Shown here in pieces: positions 54,246 to 61,645 of a stretch of 64,000 nt of DNA. Numbering within the stretch: position 1 is the stretch's first letter; each line of letters opens with the position of its first letter. The translations under genes were made by a program, and so were the position numbers. The stretch comes from Thalassobacillus sp. CUG 92003. GTDB lineage: Bacteria > Bacillota > Bacilli > Bacillales > Halobacillaceae. The DNA lies in the NCBI RefSeq assembly GCF_013618635.1, contig NZ_JABLSJ010000003.1, positions 310,001 through 374,000 on the forward strand, written 5' to 3'. The notes under the pieces are model-generated. The model had not been told where the DNA came from, did not search any database, and saw only the letters and a list, made by a program, of their open reading frames with translations.

Positions 54246-55706
54246 TCACCCCTTTACAAACACGGTTTTAGTCGTCGTAAAGAATTCCTTCGCAGCCTGA
54301 CCCTGCTCTCTTGAGTAAGAGCTGGATGCTTTCATTCCTCCGAATGGAGCTTGAAGCTCTACGCCGGCTGTTTCTGAATTGATTCGCACTAACCCGGCTT
54401 CGATATCATCAATGAAAGTGAGGATGTGATCAATATTTTTTGAGAAAATAGAAGCACTTAAACCAAAGTCCACATCGTTTGCTAGATCAATCGCTTCTTC
54501 TACTGTGTCGACTTTCATTAACGCAAGAACTGGACCGAATATTTCCTCTTGAGCGATTTTCATAGACGTACTGACCTCATTAAAAATTGTCGGTTCTATA
54601 TAATACCCCCCAGCGTCATCACTGACAGGGTGACCGCCAAAGATCAACTCAGCCCCTTCTTCCTGCCCTATTTTTATATATTCTTTAACACTCTCAAATT
54701 GGCTCTTTGTCGCACATGGCCCCATAAACGCATCCGTGTTCAATCCGTCCCCTACACGGATATCTTCTACTTTTGCCAACAACTTCTGCTTAAATTTTTC
54801 ATAGATGCCTGATTGAACGATAACTCGACTGCTGCAGGTGCATTTCTGTCCCGTTGACTTTAGTCCTCCGCTGATTGCCGCATCGACAGCCAGATCAACA
54901 TTGCTATCATCCGCCACAATCAAAGGATTTTTACCGCCCATTTCTAGTTGATACTTACCTCCGCGGGCAGCGACTGTCTTCCCAATGAGCTGACCCGTGG
55001 AATTTGATCCTGTAAAGGTAACAGCCGTGACATCTTCATGCTCAGCTAGCCCTTGACCAATGACAGACCCTTTTCCTGTAACAAGATTCATAACTCCTTC
55101 AGGAACCCCAGCTTCATCAAAGCATTCAATCACTTTGGCAGCGGTTACAGCCGCTTCTGAAGCTGGCTTCAAAACGACCGCATTGCCATAAATCAGAGCA
55201 GGTACGGACTTCCATAGCGGGATCGCGACCGGAAAATTCCACGGTGTAATGACACCCACGACACCCAAAGGTACACGTTTGCTAAACATAAGAGCGGAAC
55301 TATCGGTTGACGGGATGACGTCCCCTTCCGGCCTCATTCCTTCTCCTGCGTAGTACCTTAAAATTGCGACTCCACGAGCAGTTTCACCTTTCGCTTCAGG
55401 GAAGGTTTTCCCCATTTCTTTCGTCATTGATAATGCAACTTCTTCTATATGCTGCTCTAGAATGTCCGCTGCTTTGAACAAATAATTCCCTCGCTCGGCA
55501 CCAGTCATTTTGCTCCATTTTTTCTGCCCGGCTTTGGCAGCCTCGACCGCTTCATCTAAATCATTCTTGGTTGAAGCTTGTACTTTCCCTACAATTTCAT
55601 CCGGTTTAGCAGGATTATTACTTTCTGTGACTTCATTTGAGGATGATCCCCTCCATTGCCCATTCACATAGTTCATGTACGTATAATTGTCCAACGTCGC
55701 TTTCAT
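54246..55706 (-). CDS. Aldehyde dehydrogenase, probable 2-oxoglutarate semialdehyde dehydrogenase (YcbD/GucD-like)
   Basis: A 486-residue NAD(P)-dependent ALDH. Catalytic Cys289 is in [11 protein letters not shown], general-base Glu255 in LEMGGKNP, the cofactor region is [23 protein letters not shown] and FTGSNSTG. It closely resembles B. subtilis YcbD/GucD, which oxidises alpha-ketoglutarate semialdehyde in glucarate degradation. With a sugar-acid dehydratase and GntP nearby this points to a non-phosphorylating (Weimberg-like) route from an aldonate or aldarate to 2-oxoglutarate. It is the first gene of its unit, behind tandem IclR-type operators. Confidence 0.8.
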   Translation of the reverse strand: MKATLDNYTYMNYVNGQWRGSSSNEVTESNNPAKPDEIVGKVQASTKNDLDEAVEAAKAGQKKWSKMTGAERGNYLFKAADILEQHIEEVALSMTKEMGKTFPEAKGETARGVAILRYYAGEGMRPEGDVIPSTDSSALMFSKRVPLGVVGVITPWNFPVAIPLWKSVPALIYGNAVVLKPASEAAVTAAKVIECFDEAGVPEGVMNLVTGKGSVIGQGLAEHEDVTAVTFTGSNSTGQLIGKTVAARGGKYQLEMGGKNPLIVADDSNVDLAVDAAISGGLKSTGQKCTCSSRVIVQSGIYEKFKQKLLAKVEDIRVGDGLNTDAFMGPCATKSQFESVKEYIKIGQEEGAELIFGGHPVSDDAGGYYIEPTIFNEVSTSMKIAQEEIFGPVLALMKVDTVEEAIDLANDVDFGLSASIFSKNIDHILTFIDDIEAGLVRINSETAGVELQAPFGGMKASSSYSREQGQAAKEFFTTTKTVFVKG

Positions 55707-55860
55707 TAAAACTACCTCCTGTTCATTAGGTCTTCTCCGACGAGCAACCGTTTCGATACTAGAGAGGAAATCTTTGCATGGAAAAAAAGGGAATTCTTGT
55801 CTTTAGCCGCAGATGATTTAAATGAGTTAACACCCCCAAACAGATCTTAATGATTTTTTG

Positions 55861-55895
55861 TTCTATAATATCGAACTCTGTTCTGATATATAGAC
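55861..55895 (-). promoter_or_regulatory. Tandem IclR-type operators, aldehyde dehydrogenase unit
   Basis: TTC-N9-GAA/GAC elements at 55861-55875 and 55881-55895 have centres 20 bases apart. They match the pair at 52253-52287 over nearly 40 bases. TAAGAT on the minus strand at 55844-55849 is a possible -10. Apart from this and the sigL promoter/cre, the gap 55707-56311 shows nothing firm. Confidence 0.7.
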
Positions 55896-56205
55896 AAAAA
55901 ATATCTACTTTACGTAAAGTAAAAGCAGAAAATGCCCCAAACGAGTGAAAAACTAAACTTAACATCACCACCTATAGATCTTACGGCTAAGACATGTTCA
56001 ATATATATCCGCAATACTAGTCAGTCAAGTGCGATTATTCTGAAAATACTATTATTTTCGCTAAAAAATCTGTCATCACGGGGGAGAACGTTACCATAAA
56101 CTTTTTTAATTTGTTGTATTTTCTTGTTTTTAGTGTAATTTATTCTGGTCGGTAAAAGCTGCTCCAAGGTTTTCCACTTCTCTCGAAATTTTTTGACTAA
56201 ATTTT

Positions 56206-56283
56206 TCGACAACCAACACTTTTTTCATGCTATACTACGGGATAAAGTTGTTAGCAGTTTAATCAGTTTGTAAAGCGCTTTCA
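56206..56283 (+). promoter_or_regulatory. sigL promoter region with cre-like site
   Basis: TATACT (56231-56236) is a plausible -10, with TCGACA (56206-56211) 19 bases upstream. A cre-like GTAAAGCGCTTTCA (56270-56283, 12 of 14 matches) lies about 30 bases before the start codon. CcpA control of sigL is known in B. subtilis. Confidence 0.45.
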
Positions 56284-56311
56284 ATATTTTTTTAAAAACG
56301 GAGGTAGTAAG

Positions 56312-57580
56312 ATGAAACTTAACATGGAAACCAAGCAAACACAACACGTAACCATGACGCCGTTTCTTCAACAAGCTATTCATCTACTCCAGTTGTCTTC
56401 CTCCGAACTGAAAGCATACATAGAGAAGGAAGCGCTTGAAAACCCGTGGATCGATCTCAAAGAACCTTCTTTCACTAGTACAGATAACCCGAATGACACC
56501 CCTCTTTATCAAAAAGACCAGCAGCCAGACCTTTATGAGTATTTACTGGAGCAGACAGCATTCCTGTCTATACATAAAAACGAAAAAAAGATGATACCAC
56601 GATTCATTCTTCATTTAAACGAACATGGCTATATGAATGATACGCTTGAGCAACTTGCTGAGGAGTACGACATTTCTCTTGCCCTTGCTGAACGCTGCCT
56701 CACCCATTTACAACAACTCGACCCGCCTGGAATTGGCGCCAGCTCTTTAAAAGAATCTCTACTGCTTCAGGCAAAGCGAGTTTTCCCCGGGGATCAGAAA
56801 CTGACTCGTCTCATCACCGATTACCTCCAGGAAGCGGCAGCTCATAAAAAGGATGATCTTTGCAAGGTCCTGAGGCTTACCCCTACTGAATTAAACAACC
56901 TTCTGGGACGCCTTCAGTCCCTTCACCCTAAACCTGGACTTCTGATCGGAACCTCACGTGCCGATATTCTAGTTCCTGATATCTTTATCAATGCTCAGGA
57001 AGGCACATATTCCATTTCCCTTAACAACCAAATCGTTCCTAAACTTGACATGAACCAGGAATACAAACACATGATGAAAGAACATAAAGAAACTGCTTCT
57101 TTCCTTGAAGAGAAATATAATGCATTTTTATGGCTCAAAAGAGGCATTGAACAGCGGCAGCATACCATTTTAGCGATCACCGAAGAAGTTGTACGGCAGC
57201 AGCCAACTCTGGTATCACTGGGAACGCAGTCGCTTTCTCCTCTTACGCGAAAAGAAGTGGCAGATAGCCTTGAGATTCACGAGTCTACAGTCAGCCGCGC
57301 AGTTCGAAATAAAATCGTTGAAACGCCTGCTGGTACTTATGACATGGAAGCGTTGTTCCCCTCTCGCACGAGAAACGGCTCCTCTTCTGCTATGATTAAA
57401 AACCGCATCCGCAACCTCGTCATGAATGAAGACCCGAGACGTCCGCTCTCTGATCAAAAACTGGTTCATTTATTAGCGGAGGAAGGCTGCCATGCCTCAA
57501 GACGAACGATAGCAAAATATCGTGATTCCATGCATATTCTTTCTTCCAGCAAACGGAAAAAAGTGCAGATTCTAAATTGA
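56312..57580 (+). CDS. sigL: RNA polymerase sigma-54 factor (SigL/RpoN)
   Basis: A 422-residue sigma-54. Region I is the Gln/Leu-rich activator-interacting N-terminus (QHVTMTPFLQQAIHLLQLSSSELKAYIEKEALENPWI). The core-binding domain is central. The -12 recognition HTH is LTRKEVADSLEIHESTVSRAVRNK, and the RpoN box near the end is ASRRTIAKYRDSM, which reads the -24 element. GGAGG precedes ATG 56312. In Bacillus it controls levanase, branched-chain amino acid, arginine and acetoin genes. No bEBP activator or clear -12/-24 promoter was noticed in the window. Confidence 0.95.
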   Translation: MKLNMETKQTQHVTMTPFLQQAIHLLQLSSSELKAYIEKEALENPWIDLKEPSFTSTDNPNDTPLYQKDQQPDLYEYLLEQTAFLSIHKNEKKMIPRFILHLNEHGYMNDTLEQLAEEYDISLALAERCLTHLQQLDPPGIGASSLKESLLLQAKRVFPGDQKLTRLITDYLQEAAAHKKDDLCKVLRLTPTELNNLLGRLQSLHPKPGLLIGTSRADILVPDIFINAQEGTYSISLNNQIVPKLDMNQEYKHMMKEHKETASFLEEKYNAFLWLKRGIEQRQHTILAITEEVVRQQPTLVSLGTQSLSPLTRKEVADSLEIHESTVSRAVRNKIVETPAGTYDMEALFPSRTRNGSSSAMIKNRIRNLVMNEDPRRPLSDQKLVHLLAEEGCHASRRTIAKYRDSMHILSSSKRKKVQILN

Positions 57581-57611
57581 GGGATCATTATGCTCAATGT
57601 ACCAACATAAA

Positions 57612-57654
57612 AACTGTGCAAGTAGAAACCACACGCAGTTCTACTTGCACAGTT
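57612..57654. terminator. Bidirectional terminator between sigL and the GH13 gene
   Basis: Sixteen bases AACTGTGCAAGTAGAA (57612-57627) pair perfectly with 57639-57654 in the gap between the convergent genes. Confidence 0.75.
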
Positions 57655-57680
57655 AATTTGGGTTGAAAATGTATGACTAT

Positions 57681-59348
57681 CTACGTGATATGATAAACAC
57701 TTCCCTCATAAGGTCGCAACGCCATTCTATTCCCCTGATTTTCATTCGAGATCAAGCGATCAGCATCTTTAATACGAGTCGCTATATCCGCATCTATTTC
57801 CTGCGCTTCACTCGAAAAATTACACAAAACCACAAGCGATTCTTCTTCACCTATTCTTTCATATGCAAACACGTTTGGGTGCTCCCTCATTAACAATTCG
57901 AAAGCGCCCTCTGAGATAATATCCCGTTCTTTTCTGAGTTTGATCAACTTTTGATAGTAATAAAAAATGGACTGCTTGTCACGAAGCACGGCTTCAGCAT
58001 TAATTGTTTGATAGTTTTCATTCACAGGCAGCCAGGGGGTGCCTTCAGTAAAACCAGCATGCTCAGACGTATCCCATTGCATTGGGGTTCTTGCATTATC
58101 GCGTCCTTTTGCATAGATGGCTTCCATAATGTGTTCATGCGGCCATCCCAACTCTGATTTTTCCTTATACATATTCAGGGTTTCAATATCCTTATAATCT
58201 TCCACTCTATCAAAATGCACATTCGTCATGCCGAGCTCTTCTCCCTGATATATGTACGGGGTGCCCTGCATCATATGGAGGCAGGTTGCAAGCATTTTCG
58301 CAGACTTCTCCCGGTACTTTCTGTCATCACCGAACCGTGAAACGATGCGAGGCTGGTCATGGTTATTCCAGTACAAGCTGTTCCATCCCACACCGTGCAG
58401 GGAGGTTTGCCACTTCTCGAAATTCTCTTTCAAATCACGCAGATCGAGAGGCTTGAGATTCCACTTGCCTCCCTCCTGTTCATCAAGTGACATGTGTTCA
58501 AATGTGAAAATCATATCGAGCTCTTCATTTGCCTGGTCGGTATAAACTTTCGCATCTTCAGGAGCCGCTCCCGGCATCTCGCCGACGGTCATCACGTCCC
58601 TGCCTTGAAGAACTTTCTCGTGCATTTCCCGCAAAAACTCATGGATGCGTGGACCATTAACGAAATAGGGGCCAGGGTCACCGTACTTATCCCCGCTTTT
58701 CACTTCCCCATCTGGAAATGACTGATCTTTCGAGATAAAATTGATGACGTCCATACGGAATCCGTCGATGCCTTTATCCATCCAAAAGTTCATCATCGCA
58801 TAAATGTCTTCTCTCATGTCGGGATTTTCCCAGTTAAGGTCAGGCTGCTTTTCAGCGAACAAATGAAGGTAATACTGCGCTGTCTTTTCATCATACTTCC
58901 ATGCAGAACCGCTGAAAATCGACCCCCAATTTGTCGGAGGCGTTCCGTCTGGGTTCCCGTCTTTCCAGATATAATAGTCGCGGTACGGGTTATCCTTTCT
59001 TTTTTTCGATTCCACGAACCATGTGTGTTCATCGGACGTATGGTTCACGACGAGGTCCATGACGACCTTTATATCGCGGCTGTTCGCTTCTTCCAACAGC
59101 TTATCCATATCCTCCATCGAGCCGAAGAGGGCATCGATCATCCTGTAATGCCGTATATCATAGCCATTATCTTCTTGTGGGGAATCGTACACGGGAGATA
59201 GCCAGATAACGTCAATTCCGAGTGTTTTCAAGTAATCAAGCTTTGCAATGATGCCCGGGATATCACCTACTCCATTCCCGGTCGTATCATTGAAGCTTTT
59301 GGGGTAAATTTGATATACCGTGCTTTTCTTCCACCAATCCGTGGTCAT
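57681..59348 (-). CDS. malL: Oligo-1,6-glucosidase / alpha-glucosidase, GH13
   Basis: A 555-residue cytoplasmic GH13 enzyme hydrolysing isomalto- or malto-oligosaccharides. Catalytic residues, numbered from ATG 59348: nucleophile Asp200 in GFRMDVINF, acid/base Glu257 in TVGEMPGA, stabiliser Asp331 in WNNHDQPR. Val after the nucleophile is the mark of alpha-1,6-specific members. No signal peptide. ATG 59348 (MTTDWWKK) fits AAAGGATG better than ATG 59357. It lies 13 bases after a GH31 gene. The operon continues upstream beyond the window, so the transporter and regulator are probably there. Confidence 0.85.
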   Translation of the reverse strand: MTTDWWKKSTVYQIYPKSFNDTTGNGVGDIPGIIAKLDYLKTLGIDVIWLSPVYDSPQEDNGYDIRHYRMIDALFGSMEDMDKLLEEANSRDIKVVMDLVVNHTSDEHTWFVESKKRKDNPYRDYYIWKDGNPDGTPPTNWGSIFSGSAWKYDEKTAQYYLHLFAEKQPDLNWENPDMREDIYAMMNFWMDKGIDGFRMDVINFISKDQSFPDGEVKSGDKYGDPGPYFVNGPRIHEFLREMHEKVLQGRDVMTVGEMPGAAPEDAKVYTDQANEELDMIFTFEHMSLDEQEGGKWNLKPLDLRDLKENFEKWQTSLHGVGWNSLYWNNHDQPRIVSRFGDDRKYREKSAKMLATCLHMMQGTPYIYQGEELGMTNVHFDRVEDYKDIETLNMYKEKSELGWPHEHIMEAIYAKGRDNARTPMQWDTSEHAGFTEGTPWLPVNENYQTINAEAVLRDKQSIFYYYQKLIKLRKERDIISEGAFELLMREHPNVFAYERIGEEESLVVLCNFSSEAQEIDADIATRIKDADRLISNENQGNRMALRPYEGSVYHIT

Positions 59349-59361
59349 ACGAACCATCCTT

Positions 59362-61626
59362 TTATTTTCCGATTATTTTTACGTCTGATTCTACCAAATT
59401 CGATTCAAAGTTTCCTTGTTTCGATATGGTCACGTCTCCGTCTGGTGATACAACAATATCCGTTAAAGCATATTCTCCTGCTCGATAGTTATAAGAAATA
59501 TGATCATCTTCGTATAATCGACCGCTCATCTGCCGCTCATTATCATAGAAGGCGATAAGACGGACGTGCTGATTCTCTTTGGTATTTCTCACGTCACTGC
59601 CCAGCGGAAGAACAGTTCCTGCTCTGACAAAGACCGGAATGGTGTCCAACGCTGCATGCACAAGCTGATAATGGCCACCCTCGATCGTCTCGCCACTCCA
59701 CCAGTCATACCAGGTGCCTTCAGGGAAATACACGGCACGATGGGTTTGGCCAGGCCGCAACAAGGGCGCTACCATGATGTCTTTTCCTAAGAGAAACTGA
59801 TCGCTGATATCCATCGTCTTCCTATCATCCGGATACTCCATCACTAATGATCGTACCACAGGCACCCCACTCTGCTCCGTTTCATGAAACAGGGTGTAAA
59901 CGTAAGGGAGAAAGGTATATCTGAGCTGAATATACTTTTTCACGATACGCAGGGTTTGTTCGTCAAAGACCCAGGGCTCCTGGTAAATGGAATCCTGAAC
60001 GCTATGATTGCGAAAATACGGGAGAAAAGCTCCAACCTGCGTCCAGCGAACCAATAACTCAGACGAGCAGTCCGATGCAAACCCTCCGACATCAGCGCCG
60101 CTGAAAGCCACGCCGGACATGCCGAGATTCATTATCATCGGAAGCGACATTTCGAGATGTTCCCAATGACTGCGGTTATCACCAGTCCAAACAGCCGAAT
60201 AGCGCTGCACGCCCGCGTAACCTGCGCGTGTCAGGGAGAAAGGCCGAGTGTTGGGCAGACATGCTTGCAACCCTTCATATGTCGCTTTACTCATATACAA
60301 CCCGTAAAGGTTGTGGCCTTCCCGGTGACTGATGAGATTCCCGTCCTGATTATGCATCACCTCAAGATCCATCGTTTTAGTCTCATTGAAAACAGAGGGC
60401 TCGTTCATGTCATTCCAAATGCCCCGGACACCTTTTTCCGTATAAAATGTATGAAGGTGCCCCCACCATTTTTGCGTTTTCGACTGAAAAAAGTCAGGAA
60501 AGGCACTGAGACCCGGCCACACCTCACCGTAATAAATGCTTCCATCGATATACGTACTGAACAGACCTTGTTCCACGCCATCGCGATATACCGGGTATTC
60601 CACATCCTTTTTTACGCCAGGATCCACGATTGGAACGACATCAATACCCTGTTGGTTTAAATCCTTAATCAGTCCGCTTGCATGAGGAAAACGGTCTTTG
60701 TCGAACGTGAACACTTTATAGTCATCCATATAGTGAATATCCAAAAACAGACAGTCCAATGGGATATCGTATGTGTCAAAAGCCTCGGCTACTGCCCTCA
60801 CTTCCTCTTCGGAACGATAGCTGTAGCGGGATTGATGATAGCCTAAGGACCATCGCGGAGGCAGTGGCGTTGTACCTGTGATGGCTGTATAAGCGCGCAC
60901 TGTATCTTTGATATCTTCTGCCAGAATGATATACGTGTTTAGCTTGCCTCCCTCTGCCGCAATTTTCATCCGATTCCTGAAGGTTTGCATATCGAATTCC
61001 GTTCGATGGGAATTATCCAGAAAAACGCCCGTCGTCGTTTTCCCCGGTTCATGGATGATTGCAAAAGGAATGGATTGATACAGTTCGACTGTATCCTTGT
61101 TATGAGGCGCAAACACATCCGTGTTCCAGTTCGTTATGTTTTCTCCGTTCTTATTGATAAAACCACTCTTCTCCCCCAGTCCATAAACCGGCGCATCGAA
61201 TTCCTTTTCAAATGTACAAAGCACGCGCTTATGTTTATCGAACGCTATCGCAGGTTCCGAGGTCTTAAACATGGTTTCGCCATGCCTTTCAGCTGTTAAG
61301 GAGAAAGGATCCTTTCCGATCGTCACTTTCATTCCTTTATAACGCAAGCAGATATGTGTTGCCGTTTCGGAAAACTCAGTACCTGGAGCAGGTTCGTCGT
61401 TTTCCACTGCCAGCGTTCTGTTTCTGGAGACCTTCTCGAAAGGATGCACACTGAAGCGGAGCGTTTTTTCGTCAAGGAGGTAAACGAGGAAAGTCCCTTC
61501 TGTCAGCGTCCCTTCAATCACGTCTCCATCCCATTTGACCGACTCTACAGCACCGGCTTCGTGTAGAGTTTCGTCAGTTTCTTCTATATTCGATGGCAAT
61601 ATGGCATAACTCGTATGTTCAAGCAA
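59362..61626 (-). CDS. Alpha-glucosidase, GH31
   Basis: A 754-residue cytoplasmic GH31 enzyme. The nucleophile is Asp406 in GIWNDMNEPSVF and the acid/base Asp483 in AVWTGDNRSHWEHL. The N-terminal galactose-mutarotase-like domain covers about 1-240 and the barrel about 250-600, with PPRWSLGYHQSRYSYRSEEEV at its start. The WNDMNEP signature is that of alpha-glucosidases acting on alpha-1,4 or alpha-1,3/1,6 links. The start is TTG 61626 with GGGAGGG 8 bases upstream. It is 19 bases after the second GH31 gene. Confidence 0.88.
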   Translation of the reverse strand: MLEHTSYAILPSNIEETDETLHEAGAVESVKWDGDVIEGTLTEGTFLVYLLDEKTLRFSVHPFEKVSRNRTLAVENDEPAPGTEFSETATHICLRYKGMKVTIGKDPFSLTAERHGETMFKTSEPAIAFDKHKRVLCTFEKEFDAPVYGLGEKSGFINKNGENITNWNTDVFAPHNKDTVELYQSIPFAIIHEPGKTTTGVFLDNSHRTEFDMQTFRNRMKIAAEGGKLNTYIILAEDIKDTVRAYTAITGTTPLPPRWSLGYHQSRYSYRSEEEVRAVAEAFDTYDIPLDCLFLDIHYMDDYKVFTFDKDRFPHASGLIKDLNQQGIDVVPIVDPGVKKDVEYPVYRDGVEQGLFSTYIDGSIYYGEVWPGLSAFPDFFQSKTQKWWGHLHTFYTEKGVRGIWNDMNEPSVFNETKTMDLEVMHNQDGNLISHREGHNLYGLYMSKATYEGLQACLPNTRPFSLTRAGYAGVQRYSAVWTGDNRSHWEHLEMSLPMIMNLGMSGVAFSGADVGGFASDCSSELLVRWTQVGAFLPYFRNHSVQDSIYQEPWVFDEQTLRIVKKYIQLRYTFLPYVYTLFHETEQSGVPVVRSLVMEYPDDRKTMDISDQFLLGKDIMVAPLLRPGQTHRAVYFPEGTWYDWWSGETIEGGHYQLVHAALDTIPVFVRAGTVLPLGSDVRNTKENQHVRLIAFYDNERQMSGRLYEDDHISYNYRAGEYALTDIVVSPDGDVTISKQGNFESNLVESDVKIIGK

Positions 61627-61645
61627 TGGTTCGTCCCTCCCTGTC

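Noticed and set aside
55759-55971. 70-codon minus-strand frame in the gap before sigL
   Set aside because: It covers the tandem operators and lacks a ribosome site and protein-like composition.
56021-56212. 63-codon minus-strand frame upstream of sigL
   Set aside because: Lysine-rich reading of AT-rich intergenic DNA with no ribosome site; overlaps the sigL promoter.
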